Positions 25,801 through 32,449 of a DNA stretch of 64,000 nt are shown here, in pieces. The notes under the pieces were generated by a model that saw nothing but the letters and a program-made list of their open reading frames with translations, did not search any database and was not told the origin of the DNA. How positions within the stretch are numbered: the stretch's first letter is position 1; each line of letters begins with the position of its first letter. Source of the DNA: Dysidea avara (lineage: Eukaryota; Porifera; Demospongiae; Dictyoceratida; Dysideidae); assembly GCF_963678975.1 (NCBI RefSeq), contig NC_089281.1, positions 7,651,277 through 7,715,276 of the forward strand, read 5' to 3'. The position numbers were made by a program, and so were the translations under genes.

Positions 25801-26266
25801 GTATTGATCTTGGTAAGAAAGAGTTACTATATCGATTTGTTCTGGCATACAACTGTAATAGCTTCAAGGGATGGTTTGCCCTGGTACTTGTTGCAGGAGA
25901 TAACACTGGCAGATACTGATTTGGAACATAAATTAATTTGTTTACAAACTTAATAAATCAAGAGCTTGTTAACTCGGTATAGTAGCTAATGCTGAGATAT
26001 GCCAGTACGGCCCTAAGGAACCATCGTTGTCGAGATATTTAACACGCACAACACCTGGGGCACATGTGCATACACATGGCAAGGAAAATACGAAACTATA
26101 GAGCTAGCCACAACATTTAAGCAATACACTTGTATAGCTAGCTATATCCAGCACTCACGGAGATTCTGTCGTGGATGCATTTGTGAGACAGGCCTTCCCC
26201 TCTTCCGTAACCAATCAACACACCAGCGAGGAGGCTTGTGCACAACAATAGCATTGTAGAGCCCAT
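3399..26266 (-). CDS. Leishmanolysin-like (M8) zinc metallopeptidase, gene A, 15 exons
   Basis: Exons in transcript order: 26266-26159, 10306-9880, 9454-9357, 8977-8886, 8833-8746, 8702-8617, 8560-8492, 8420-8317, 8263-8166, 8110-8029, 7250-7092, 7056-6898, 6846-6676, 6611-6586, 3476-3399. Every junction is GT-AG and every phase fits, giving 1845 nt (614 residues plus stop). Order: signal peptide; CIHD motif; M8 domain with HETLH near residue 227, third zinc ligand His 302 in SHWE, Met-turn Met 313; LEDTGWY; furin-like Cys repeats about 418-580; hydrophobic tail. The 11-residue spacing from third His to Met equals that of leishmanolysin as I know it. The product should be a secreted, probably GPI-anchored endopeptidase. 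The exon 11 donor is ambiguous (7092 or 7104, both in phase). Intron 1 (15.9 kb) carries many transposons. Confidence 0.85.
4625..4893. mobile_element. Hairpin MITE (CAGCCAAGCTGTGAAAAA family), whole copy
   Basis: The two halves are inverted repeats of over 100 bp with outer ends CCACACAAAAACAGCCAAGC. The arms meet in an AT-rich loop near 4755. Relatives are at 41620-41947 (whole), about 2545-2655 (half), 6206-6290 and 43345-43420 (short). There is no ORF of its own, so it is non-autonomous; the parent transposon is not visible. Confidence 0.8.
5540..5705 (+). mobile_element. tRNA-derived SINE-like element
   Basis: A box A-like AGCTCAGTGGTTAAG (near 5579) and box B-like GGTTCAAAC (near 5622) are about 43 bp apart, as in an RNA polymerase III promoter. 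The tail carries the dispersed motif ACTGTTCTATTAGAGTAT. A second copy is at 42560-42740. It is not a working tRNA: no cloverleaf could be formed by eye. Confidence 0.5.
6586..7250 (-). CDS. Gene A exons 11-14: furin-like Cys-rich region and micro-exon
   Basis: Exon 11 (7250-7092 or -7104) has DTRLCPSDG and N-glycosylation sites. Exons 12 (7056-6898) and 13 (6846-6676) have CxxCxxC-type repeats (CDSSCATC, ASGCRACTG, CLACEDE) resembling furin-like or growth-factor-receptor Cys-rich modules. Exon 14 is only 26 nt (6611-6586) and keeps phase 1 to 0, adding eight codons ending SNPG. Such modules after an M8 domain probably act in binding or tethering; that role is inference. Confidence 0.75.
8029..8263 (-). 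CDS. Gene A exons 9-10: Cys-rich end of the M8 domain
   Basis: Exon 9 (8263-8166) begins GLGCDFSTAGC after WGK, as in the family, and continues with several Cys. Exon 10 (8110-8029) contains DFYDGCYIF and SNGYCNSPG. Both are conserved with gene B (45375-45278 and 45226-45145). Confidence 0.8.
8317..9454 (-). CDS. Gene A exons 3-8: M8 catalytic core
   Basis: Six exons (9454-9357, 8977-8886, 8833-8746, 8702-8617, 8560-8492, 8420-8317) separated by short introns. Exon 3 gives TLAYASEC and RPLTGYTNICP. Exon 4 gives HETLHALGF, the zincin helix with catalytic Glu. Exon 5 gives DEDGNRYDG. Exon 6 gives AREYYSCPNLQGVLLENEGG. Exon 7 gives SHWE with the third His and the Met-turn Met. Exon 8 gives NFTLHYLEDTGWYKVNY and WGK. 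All are recognised blocks of peptidase family M8, in the expected order. No inactivating change is seen. Confidence 0.9.
9880..10306 (-). CDS. Gene A exon 2: N-terminal half of the M8 domain
   Basis: The 427-nt exon encodes a basic Arg-rich stretch that could be a propeptide cleavage site. It then has FQPFRISVRF, AITYLESVLSV, paired Cys, and GVGEDADYIYYVSA. The last matches the (A)DADxxxYVSA block of leishmanolysins. It ends in phase 1. Confidence 0.85.
10719..10938. mobile_element. Palindromic element in intron 1 of gene A
   Basis: Inverted arms begin with TACCACTCAAAC and include TAATTAAAGGGCATGG. They fold around about 10830. The element lies within the remains of a hairpin element like the one at 21711-21958 (GGGATCAT before it, GACATTTAATC after it). 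Confidence 0.65.
11020..14016. mobile_element. 3.0 kb DNA-transposon-like element with about 35-bp terminal inverted repeats
   Basis: The ends are near-perfect inverted repeats (ACCATAGATACTAGACTTAT at 11020, its complement ending at 14016), flanked by a possible 3-bp CTA duplication (11017-11019, 14017-14019). No transposase is recognised inside, so it is non-autonomous or decayed. A smaller inverted-repeat element (12216-12446, ends TGTAAATCAGGAAAAATTT) and TG-rich tracts (about 11809-11905) are nested within. Confidence 0.6.
14711..14962. mobile_element. Hairpin MITE, TAGGGATCTATGCA family, copy 1
   Basis: 252 bp with arms beginning CTAGTATTTTTAAAAA and containing TAGGGATCTATGCA and AAAGTAGGGACTTTCC. 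It folds near 14835. A second copy with the same ends and length is at 16131-16381. Confidence 0.8.
15724..16110 (-). repeat. Dispersed repeat, copy 1 (minus orientation)
   Basis: Similar to sequence at 33195-33900 (plus) and to both arms at 48790-50570. Shared landmarks include TCAGCAAAGAT-like, ATGTACTGTGGCAT-like and GTGAAAAAATCAAGCCC. Short frames in it look alike between copies but are broken, so I do not call a gene. Confidence 0.5.
16131..16381. mobile_element. Hairpin MITE, TAGGGATCTATGCA family, copy 2
   Basis: 251 bp, the same arms and layout as 14711-14962, folding near 16258. The left border lies directly beside the repeat at 15724-16110. Confidence 0.8.
16874..16959 (+). repeat. 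5' LTR, 86 bp
   Basis: Starts TGTAACATATTAG and ends GTCTATCACA, identical to the 3' LTR. It holds no obvious TATA box. The sequence ACGCATGCGCAT inside is a short palindrome. Confidence 0.92.
16970..17401 (+). CDS. Retrotransposon Gag-like N-terminal part, frame broken
   Basis: 143 residues from the ATG just after the primer-binding-like site. WRKWKQRFELF and a helical capsid-like region resemble Gag of Ty3-type elements with one gag-pol frame. It ends at a TGA at 17399-17401, about 20 bases after the pol frame opens in the +1 frame. The offset fits a 2-nt loss (or a 1-nt gain) in a short A-rich run just before. Decay or a recoding site are both possible; decay is simpler. Confidence 0.75.
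   Translation: MDKLTPPDPLDLDGSNVSDAWRKWKQRFELFSLASGLSSKDEGIQAATLLHVVGPDALEVYNTFSWEDGSDKNKAAKILEKFEAYCVPRRNITWERHMFNTRDQHDGETIDQYVTDLKTKAQTCEFKDLKDSLIRDNSVWHTL
17382..20849 (+). CDS. Retrotransposon Pol polyprotein: NC knuckle, protease, RT, RNase H, integrase
   Basis: 1155 residues. A CCHC knuckle (CRKCGRRNHFAKVC) is at 87-100. The aspartic protease motif DTGA is near 153. Reverse transcriptase has FGLSSA and the active site VVDD near 426-429. RNase H begins at SVDASSKGLGAVL near 573, with a later SDHKPLEAI. The integrase has a His-His-Cys-Cys zinc-binding region about 786-830 and a D,D,E core (GADLFE, TDNGPQF, NGMAEKAV). The domain order PR-RT-RH-IN is Ty3/gypsy. The frame is uninterrupted. 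The start at 17382 is only the first Met; the true product probably reads on from gag. Confidence 0.9.
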   Translation: MCGIHCDKTRSRLLREPDLTLQKAVDICRANETTSSQMKLFTGDQTNGLPAIHGIRSQSKQVQKVSCDRCGGWHTKQQICPAFGAECRKCGRRNHFAKVCRTRVTQPLHNYSIQRETPDSDDLFIGTLGQAHGVKDWSVTILMNQQKTTFKIDTGAQCNVIPQWLYYQVCKDPLKPSSASLVAFGGHKLHTCGKAKIPCQYKDLNYLVEFEVMDHNVPNILGLITCIEMNLVQRIDTVGNSRANLFEQYYDVFKGLGCVTDVRYHIRIDPIKTPVIHPPRRVPITLRPKIQEELARMESLDVIEKVTEPTSWVNSMVTIIKPNGSLRICIDPRNLNEAIQREHYLMQTIEEVTTRMPNATYFSVLDASSGYWQISLDQESAKLCTFNSPFGRYMFKRLPFGLSSAQDVFQKVMTEMFEDIDGVEVVVDDILVWGATEAEHDAGLIKVLDRARLRNLKLNKAKCQFKKQEITYLGHVLTKDGLKPDPKKTQAINDMTPPTSKEALQRFLGMITYLSKFIPNLSQTAAPLRALLEKDAKWQWHPEHLQSFSTLKRLASSAPVLAYFNPRQPVKLSVDASSKGLGAVLLQNDHPIAYASRALTDTQQRYAQIEKEMLAIVFGCTKFHDYIYGMPDVEVESDHKPLEAILRKPLHQAPLRLQKMIMTTQKYSLNVTYRPGKQLVLADTLSRAFLPECGESIEEKFDINILQTLPISETKLDQLREETKKDPHLQQLASVIATGWPETKQEVPANCLPYWNYRDELSICNDIIFKGEKVIIPNNLRHEMLHNIHSSHLGMEKCKRRARDVMFWPGMAAQIQDIVANCHICSTHQRNNMKEPMISHEIPTRPWSQVGADLFEINNQKYLVMVDYYSGFIEVNLLQNGTTSKHIVTHCKSQFSRHGIPDKLITDNGPQFSSAVFKQFAQDYGFQHLTSSPHYPQSNGMAEKAVQTTKNLIKKAILSKRDPYLALLEYRNTPISDTLGSPAQRLMGRRTKTLLPTTAKLLQPKLINPQTVRKELRQRKTRQKIYYDRHTATLKPLTVGDTVMMRAKGKWEPATVIAISADGPRSYIVNTPSGQKYRRNRRHLKPAPRSLDASHHYTANQSYDNWLDEDSIADYNDTAEMEIPAEQDSNPSPHLQLRRSQRTIRKPSRYTDTDY
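20923..21008 (+). repeat. 3' LTR, 86 bp
   Basis: Identical to the 5' LTR. A purine tract (20915-20922) precedes it and the duplicated GTCGG follows at 21009. Confidence 0.92.
21109..21153. repeat. (GTGA)n microsatellite
   Basis: About eleven uninterrupted GTGA units, 100 bases after the retrotransposon. Confidence 0.95.
21711..21958. mobile_element. Hairpin MITE, ACAAGTATA end, CTGAAGTAGGGATTAAATG family
   Basis: 248 bp with ends ACAAGTATA and arms containing AATTAGGAATTTTAA and GGTTGCCTACACCTGCAGAT. It folds near 21840. A diverged copy is at about 48572-48785. The left flank GTGTGGGTTCACCAGT also borders the elements at 32449 (inverted) and 50577, so these hairpins sit in a larger repeat. 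Confidence 0.75.
22792..22894. repeat. Compound (AC)n-(GCAC)n microsatellite
   Basis: About 24 AC units, then eight GCAC units, then ATGCACACACAC and AT repeats. Histidine-rich frames here are artefacts. Confidence 0.95.
23128..23241. repeat. Palindrome, about 110 bp
   Basis: Arms AGTTATATCCCGGTACG... and GATATCATTGTTATTACAC pair with their complements around a GAGTCCGAGGCGGAGCCGAG loop. There is no ORF. A shorter hairpin with a GAGGCCGAGGCC core is at about 14380-14425. Confidence 0.75.
24582..24793. mobile_element. Small MITE with GGAAATTTTTGAGGGATGAA ends
   Basis: About 210 bp, terminal inverted repeats TACCGTATAATGGGAAATTT / complement of TACTGTATAGCTGGAAATTT, continuing through TGAAACTTTCGCGAA. 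No coding capacity. Confidence 0.75.
25640..25935 (-). pseudogene. 5'-truncated CR1-like retrotransposon 3' end
   Basis: A minus-strand frame (25721-25906) reads TRANHPLKL...NRYSNSFLPRSIPDWNNL, which aligns with the C-terminal end of the reverse-transcriptase ORF at 51333-54152. It is followed by the same tail layout (TTAGCGATTTACCC..., then an ATT/ATTT-rich run at 25645-25665). It is a dead fragment in intron 1 of gene A. Confidence 0.65.
26159..26266 (-). CDS. Gene A exon 1: signal peptide and start of M8 propeptide
   Basis: The exon has 36 codons from an ATG at 26266. A leucine-rich hydrophobic core (MLLLCTSLLAGVLIG) is followed by HKCIHDRIS, the Cys-Ile-His-Asp segment typical of M8 N termini, then a GTGAGT donor. 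The exon ends in phase 0 and joins exon 2 (KLYPRYPIPH...) in frame across 15.9 kb. Gene B has a near-identical exon at 56702-56812, which supports the assignment. Confidence 0.8.
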
Positions 26267-26338
26267 TTTCACTCTTTCTGGCTGTTCTCAATCGAAAAAG
26301 GGCGTGTACTGTGCAGTCTGTGGCGTGCACTGTATAGT

Positions 26339-26353
26339 AACGTCATGACGTCA
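26339..26353. promoter_or_regulatory. CRE-like site upstream of gene A
   Basis: AACGTCATGACGTCAGG holds a perfect TGACGTCA (26346-26353) about 80 bases before the gene A start codon. The matching place in gene B (about 56895-56912) has a degraded TTGATGTCAG. Binding is inferred from the consensus only. Confidence 0.3.
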
Positions 26354-26717
26354 GGCGGGGGCAGGATATATTCGCGTGCATGTGATCCATAGATATCATT
26401 TTATGTGTGGTCAGACGTTCTGTGCTGCGGGGTAAGCGCCGCAGTCAAATACAGCACTGTACTTGAACTTCAGACTTATACCCCTAGTTTCGCCCCCAGA
26501 CCTTGTGAGACTAGCCAATTTTTTTTTTGGGCCCACTTCTGACTTAGAAAATTTTTCTCGTTTGGTGAACTTACCGTTTTTGTTTGTTTTACGTAAAGTC
26601 ACAGTCACATTACAGAAAATTGCATTGTCTTTGCAACTACCGGCCATGCGCGGTTTGAGCATGCGCGTGTTTTGAATAATAAAATGCGCGCGATAGTTAG
26701 CCGAATAGTCGGTGAAA

Positions 26718-27851
26718 ATGGCGCAAAATCGACCTGTCGCTAGTAACAGACCAGTTACGGTGCAAGTAATGCCACAAGGTACTATTAATCACACTTCGTT
26801 TGTTTTGGCGAAAACCAGCAGCGGCAGTAGTTCACACGCGGCCATGGTAGGTGTCACCGGCAGTGAGTTAGTTTCATAGTAGCTAACTCAGACTGGTTGT
26901 TGGTGTTACTACATTTAAATGGGTGTTATCATACTACCTAGTTTATTCCGAATGACAAGAATTCAGTTCCTCACTGTATACTTGTGTGTGTATTGCGTTT
27001 GTTGCAGCTAGTGTGGGTGACTTGGCCTTGTTTTATCACTGTAGAATCTACACACATACAAAGTGAAGATTATCAATCCACGGAAGAAAAGTGATGCTGT
27101 GATGCGGCAGTTACGTTTTAATTCCAGATTTGAATCTCTGCTTGCATTGCGTGTAAAATTAATTGAAGAGTTTCAGGATTGTGTACCTAACACAGTGGTC
27201 TTTAATGTCGGTTATTTTGAAGGCCAGCAACACTCAAAGATTTCTATTGTTAATGGTGAGGATTTGAATGCTATGTATTCAAGATATCCTAAAGGTGAAA
27301 TCACTTTGTGGTGTGACAGTTCTTCCCCAGCTGTGGGACAAGAGGCATCATCTGAGCATGGTAAACGTAAGAGAGAAGATGTAGCTGCGAGTACATCAAG
27401 GCGTCAAGAGAAAGAAGAGGAAGTGGATGCTGCTTTTAAAGAGTTGAAAGAAAAGCATGCTGATGTATTTGATGTACCCAAATTACGTTTGTGGGCAAGG
27501 ATGATAGCATCTAACCTACATGACGACTATGAAACTCCACCTAATGTACCAGCTTTCCAGGGAAATGTATCAAAAAAGTGTCGTCAGCAAAGCAGCCTTT
27601 CAGATGCTGTTAGTGGAGCTGCAGTAGCATTTGCTAATGCTTTAAAAGGTGGTAATTCTGTAACTACTACTGAGAAAGCGTCGGGTACAGGTACACATTC
27701 AATTTCACCATCAAAAGCTATAGACTTAAGAATGAAAAATTTTGAGCAGCTGAGATATCTTCAGCAGCTTTTTGATGATAACATACTCAGCGAAAATGAA
27801 TACTCTGAACAAAAACAAAACATTCTTTCTACTTTAAAAAATCTTCGTTGA
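26718..27851 (+). CDS. Transposon accessory protein, PB1-like plus SHOCT-like ends
   Basis: Exon 1 is 26718-26846 (43 codons, MAQNRPVASN...), with a donor GTAGGT. The main exon starts at about 27069, after GTGAAG, and ends with TGA at 27851. The junction has alternatives, such as a donor at 26851. The first part (MRQLRFNSRFESLL...VGYFEGQQHSKISIV...LWCD) has the length and pattern of a PB1/ubiquitin-like fold. The middle is charged (KRKRED, EKEEEVD) and contains KLRLWARMIASNLHDDYETP. The last 35 residues (LRYLQQLFDDNILSENEYSE...) look like a SHOCT oligomerisation motif. It is not a transposase. Its role is unknown; a DNA-binding or partner protein of the transposase is a guess. The domain calls are by eye. 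Confidence 0.65.
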
Positions 27852-27959
27852 TTACCTACGTAGCTAGTTATTCACAGGTCTTGTATTTTCAAGTGTAAAT
27901 GCTGGGTATATTGATTTTGTTGTTTATTACTGAGTGCAAACCTATGTGTGTTACAGTGG

Positions 27960-28955
27960 TTATGTATAAATGTTACAATGAGAAATATAACCCTGACAAT
28001 CTTGTTTTGAAATCATTGCAAATGTGCAAAGCATGATAGTTTCTAAATCACTTGTATCCATAATTCTCTCTAAGTATTTGATGTTGTATTTAGCTTTAGA
28101 GAATGCTTCCTCAATTGGATTTAGATCTGGTGAATAAGGTGGCAGAAAATGAACAATTACACCTACTTCTTCAATCAACGAAACTACATTTTGCGTGTGA
28201 TGAATAGAGCAGTTATCCATGACCACTATGCTATGGCTACTGATGCCATCAAATGGTTGTAAGTGTGGCAGCAAGATTGTTTCAACAAAATTGTAAAAGG
28301 TATCACCATTGTTAGTCCCTTGGCTAATCTTGACATCACGAATACCTTCTGTTGACATTGCAGCTATTGCAGACACACGTGACCCCCTTACTAATGGTTT
28401 GTGGTAATTTGCTGGAACTCCACGCAGGCTGTAACCATGGGTTCTCAATGCTTTTTGGCTGTCAGTTCCGGTCTCATCAATAAACACAAGCATTTCTTGT
28501 TTGTACTCAGACACATCTAACATGAACTTTTGTCGGAGAAATGTGGACCTTTGTGTTGCTACTAAACTCAGCTTTTGGTAAGTGAAATTGCTTTTGAGTA
28601 AAAACCTGCAGATTGTAGAGACATCAATACTCAACAGCAGCTGTTGTGAAAGCATCTTCTGTACTTCTTTAAGTTGAGTCCCAGGATTCTCCACAACAAA
28701 GTTTAACACTGCCAACTGAGCTGGAGCAGTTAGCTTTCTAAATGCCTTCTCCTTTGGGTATTGCTTACTAGACACAGAACCGGTGGTTCGAAATAAACCT
28801 GCTATTCTGCTAACTGTTGACTTGTCAATTCCCAAATTTTTTGCCACTCTATTATGCGTATATTGTAAACCTTCAACTTGCCACACTACCCTCCACCGTA
28901 AATCGTGACTGTAAGCTTTTGTTCGGTGTCGTTCGTAAGTCGTCACCGAGGTCAT
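27960..28955 (-). CDS. DD34E transposase (Tc1/mariner-IS630 superfamily)
   Basis: 331 residues. The N-terminal helix-turn-helix is about 15-55 (HNRVAKNLGIDKSTVSRI), followed by a second HTH-like region to about 125. The DDE_3-type catalytic core has Asp160 (FIDETG), Asp247 (VMDNCSIHH) and Glu282 (LPPYSPDLNPIE), with 34 residues between the last two, hence DD34E. The frame is intact and full length for the family. It is transcribed toward the accessory gene from just inside the right terminal repeat. Confidence 0.9.
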   Translation of the reverse strand: MTSVTTYERHRTKAYSHDLRWRVVWQVEGLQYTHNRVAKNLGIDKSTVSRIAGLFRTTGSVSSKQYPKEKAFRKLTAPAQLAVLNFVVENPGTQLKEVQKMLSQQLLLSIDVSTICRFLLKSNFTYQKLSLVATQRSTFLRQKFMLDVSEYKQEMLVFIDETGTDSQKALRTHGYSLRGVPANYHKPLVRGSRVSAIAAMSTEGIRDVKISQGTNNGDTFYNFVETILLPHLQPFDGISSHSIVVMDNCSIHHTQNVVSLIEEVGVIVHFLPPYSPDLNPIEEAFSKAKYNIKYLERIMDTSDLETIMLCTFAMISKQDCQGYISHCNIYT

Positions 28956-29093
28956 CGCTAGCTAACTAGTTAAGATCGTTACTGAGTAAATTACCCGGTT
29001 AGCTACGGTATTGCGCGCGTTTTATTATTCAAAACACGCGCATGCTCAAATCGCGCATGGCCGGTAGTTGCAAAGACAATGCAATTTCCTGTA

Positions 29094-29306
29094 CTGCTGA
29101 TTGCACGAAACTTTAAAAATTGCGTGACGCATGCGTGTGTGCGCACACAAGATTTAAAAGCATTTTGTTTCACGGAATAGGTTGCTGATGTCAGGGACTA
29201 AGATTCCCAATGTAAGCAACTTGTTCCGTGAAACAAAATATTTCAATTCTTGTGTGCGCATAAACGCATGCGTCACGCAATTTTTAAAGATTCGTGCAAT
29301 CAGCAG
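29094..29306. mobile_element. Palindromic TA-flanked MITE
   Basis: 213 bp with long inverted arms starting CTGCTGATTGCACGAA and including AAAAATTGCGTGACGCATGC. It starts directly at the TA that ends the DD34E transposon and ends at TA 29307-29308. Confidence 0.85.
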
Positions 29307-29308
29307 TA

Positions 29309-29553
29309 CCGGGGTTTTCAAGTCCGTTGTCCTATGTATTTTGGCGCATGCGCTTAGCGGTGCGAAAGAAATGGCAGATTCAAGTGAGATCAGGTAACTG
29401 TGTGTGCCCTATTATGATGGATGATTGTAAATGTGGTAAAACTATTACTCACTGTGTTGTTGTGACTCCTTTATCACCAGTGGATGGCCCTTCGGTTAGT
29501 AGGTTTTTAGCGCATGCGCAAATATAATAGGACAACGGACTTGAAAACCCCGG
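29309..29553. mobile_element. TA-flanked element with CCGGGGTTTTCAAGTCCG ends
   Basis: 245 bp, terminal inverted repeats of 28 bp (CCGGGGTTTTCAAGTCCGTT...) and subterminal GCGCATGCGC on both sides, flanked by TA at 29307-29308 and 29554-29555. Inside, ATGGCAGATTCAAGTGAG followed by a GTAACT donor looks like a leftover first exon of a coding parent element. Confidence 0.8.
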
Positions 29554-29555
29554 TA

Positions 29556-30239
29556 CTCAGGGGGTTGGTGAATCTCGGGGACAAAACCCTCGAATCAACC
29601 CAGCTGGGTTCCTCGGGGTTCTTCTTCTCAAGTGATGTAGCGAAGTCAAGGAGCGAATTATACAGGCAGCTAGTCTTACTACAGTAGATGAAGATTTCCT
29701 TTGCCATCTCACAATACACGAGATGACTGAAACAGATTCGCCATGGGCTGAACTTGCTGGGAGCTGGAGGAAATGAAGGCTATAAGAACATGAAATAGTG
29801 AACACTGAATATATCTATATGGTATGATAGTGTAAACTGCAATTGTTGGTTAGTTGGATTTCCTGATACTATACATGAGTAGCTATCTTCATTTGATATG
29901 CCAGTTTGTCAGTCATTCTTTGTCCAGTTCAGCTCAGCTTGGTGACCCCATAGAAAACACAGCTAAGTTTGCATCATTTACTCAGGTGAATTGGCAGGGA
30001 AGCACTCATTTTTGTGGGCCCACTTCTGAGTTAGAAAATTTTTACATTTTGTGAATTTACCGTTTTTGTTTGTTTTACGGAAGTCACATTGTTCAGGCAT
30101 AGATTATTATATTCCCCACCTAGGGAATATATAATCTATGGCTTGCCATTTTCTAATCCTTTAGTGTGCACATGCAGTACTAGTTTCAGTAGTAGGTGTT
30201 CTAGAAGCAGTTCCGTTGGGAGCTATAACATATACCGGC
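29556..30239. other. Repeat-derived stretch
   Basis: No gene recognised. The stretch 30005-30095 (GTGGGCCCACTTCTGAGTTAG... CCGTTTTTGTTTGTTTTACG) matches the left flank of the DD34E transposon at about 26527-26600, so that transposon inserted into an older repeat. A short inverted repeat is at about 30105-30140 (TAGATTATTATATTCCC). Confidence 0.5.
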
Positions 30240-30510
30240 TGAAAGTGAAATTGAGAGATTTTATGAATTGCGGTTCAACATACCAACGCCCAGTAAAAAA
30301 GATGCTCTTACATTTTGGTTAGAGTTGGAAACTACATTACCAAATCTTTTTCACTTAGCAGTAGACTTAATGGTAGTACCTGCATCTAGTGCTCCAATAG
30401 AACGCACCTTTTCTATAGCAGGGTACTGCTGTATTGGTAGACGCAATCATTTAACCAACACTAATTTAGAGAGAGAAGTCCTGATTAAGGCTAATGATCA
30501 GTACATTTAA
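30240..30510 (+). pseudogene. hAT transposase C-terminal remnant
   Basis: The frame reads ...PNLFHLAVDLMVVPASSAPIERTFSIAG...RRNHLTNTNLEREVLIKAN and TAA. This is the hAT dimerisation domain (PASSAPxERxFS motif). The rest of the transposase is not present, so it is a decayed 3' end. Confidence 0.8.
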
Positions 30511-32150
30511 TACATGTATACGTATAGAATATGTAATTTACCTTTGAATGTAACAATAACAATAACAAATATTAACAATAACTAAATTGTACCCGCTGGC
30601 TTCACTGTTAACAAATAATAACTAAAACTAAAAGTATTTTGTGAAGCTCTACAATAACAACAATAACAAAATTTAGAACACATTACTATTACACCACTAT
30701 GTGCCTTACCATACTGTATCCCTTTCTGTATATGCAGGGTGGATACTGATGTTGTGACTGTTGGCGGGTGAGTTTATGGTCAATGGACAAATCATGCAAA
30801 TGGTGAAGAAAAATTAATATGTGGTACCAAGACCCCACTACTATATTATGAACTCTTGGTGGTACTTCATAGCCAAACGCTAGTGTATCTGGCTTCTTGT
30901 GCTATTGTAGTCATTTTTTAAATTTTATGGGATCATCATAATTGTTTACTATTTCATGCTATCATTAAAGAGTTTCGATCTATAATTGTGGGTTACTGAA
31001 AGGTGATGCGCTGATGCTGGCTTTTTAAGTGAACACTGAAGTTTCACAGGCACTGAAGGGCTGGGGCGGGATTAAAGACGTGCACGGGTAATGTAGCAGT
31101 AAGTTACTTCCAACTATATCACTACAGTGGTATGAAACAGCTGGCTATAGCTATACGGCCAGAGTCACGCTATAACGAGTCATGCAGTAGAGGCATACTG
31201 TGGCGAATTTAAAACAAATCAGTGACTGGACTCACAATTAAACCAAGAGTTGACAGCACAATGAAATCAGCCAGCTCGCTATGGCTAACCACTTCCACAC
31301 TGTTTGGGTTTGGGAATTGAGGCGGGCGCCTCACGTCATGGCGGCAAGTTTAATCTTCAAAGAGCACAAAGGCGATCTCATAAACCAACGAACAACTCTT
31401 AGCGAAATTAAATGTACAGGTACATTGTGTAAAAAGCCCCTGATAGCCGTAGCCTTTTTACAATACGACTTCATGGTTGAAAGAAAATCGCACCAATGGG
31501 AAGCGATGACGAAGAAAATGAAAAAAAGAACGATGCACATTTGAATAAATAATTTAATTAATGCATTGTAAATGGGTGGGCGATGGAACAAACTACTCCA
31601 ACAATTCGCCTGACTTTTCATGTAGTAGTTACTCATTTACATGCCCTTGGTTTCAAGGCGGAATCTTTTAGTAAGGCTGAGATTTCGCCATGCGGATTTT
31701 AAAAAGTTGCCGGCGTAATCAATCCCTCATGTAAATGACTCACAATAGTAGTCGCATGTTTATTGTTTTGTGGGCGCGCGCTTTGTGCTTCTTGGCCTCG
31801 CGACTCACTACCGTGAGTCTTGATTTGTTAGATGAAAGCTTCTTATTTTGTAATTCAGGTGCAGAGGAAGTTAATAATTACAAGCAGGGTAGCAAATCTT
31901 TAGGAACAGGAGGTCTGGGATGCTGCACCTCTCCCACCCAACTTGTTAGTGCTGAGAGGAAGATATACAAGCTGAGAGGAAAGGGGTTATATCTTGTCTG
32001 ATAGAAGCAACTGGCACACTTTTATGAAAATTAATGAGCATGCATCAACTGCTCTAATAGAGTGCTTGGTCAGAATGTGTGTATATTAATCATTTCAGTT
32101 CTAATTTTGGTTAGGTCTCATTCTGAGAAGACCAAGCAGGGGATTCTTAT
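30511..32150. other. Intergenic, low complexity and old repeats
   Basis: 30545-30670 is rich in AACAAT units. 31281-31544 has an 87-codon open frame with no recognisable domain. 31840-32060 repeats part of the block seen at 3690-4070 and 36385-36600 (TTCAGGTGCAGAGGAAGTTA... GCAACTGGCACAC). No gene is called. Confidence 0.5.
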
Positions 32151-32449
32151 ACAAGTGCACGAAAAAATTTGGAATTTTCAACTAGAGTAGGGACCAGAGC
32201 ACATTGATAAAAAGTACTGAAACAAGTTGGAGTAGTCCATGATATTAAATCACAGTAAAACAATTAGAAGTGTTATATCCCTACTGTGCTCAAGATACCA
32301 TAGCAGAAATGCACAGTAGGGACATAACACTTCTAATTGTTTTACTGTGATTTAATATCATGGACTACTCCAACTTGTTTCAGTACTTTTTATCGATGTG
32401 CTCTGGTCCCTACTCTAGTTGAAAATTCCAAATTTTTTAGTGCACTTGT
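32151..32449. mobile_element. Long hairpin MITE, CTAGAGTAGGGACC family, copy 1
   Basis: 299 bp, almost perfect inverted arms of about 130 bp (ACAAGTGCAC..., AACTAGAGTAGGGACC, GGAGTAGTCCATGATATTAA). They are separated by about 35 bp around 32300. A transcript would form a long double-stranded RNA. Copy 2 is at 50577-50836. Confidence 0.85.

Larger units (their letters stand above)
26613..29091. mobile_element. Two-gene DD34E Tc1/mariner-IS630-type DNA transposon
   Basis: Terminal inverted repeats of about 82 bp (26613-26694 and 29010-29091) start CAGAAAATTGCATTG / CAGGAAATTGCATTG and differ at only a few places. TA dinucleotides flank both ends (26611-26612, 29092-29093). Inside are a plus-strand two-exon gene (26718-27851) and a minus-strand transposase (27960-28955), tail to tail with 108 bp between. 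Both frames are open, so it may be active or recently so. Confidence 0.85.

Noticed and set aside
31281-31544. 87-codon plus-strand frame
   Set aside because: No recognisable motif, no splice context and no repeat of the frame elsewhere in the window; left as unassigned.
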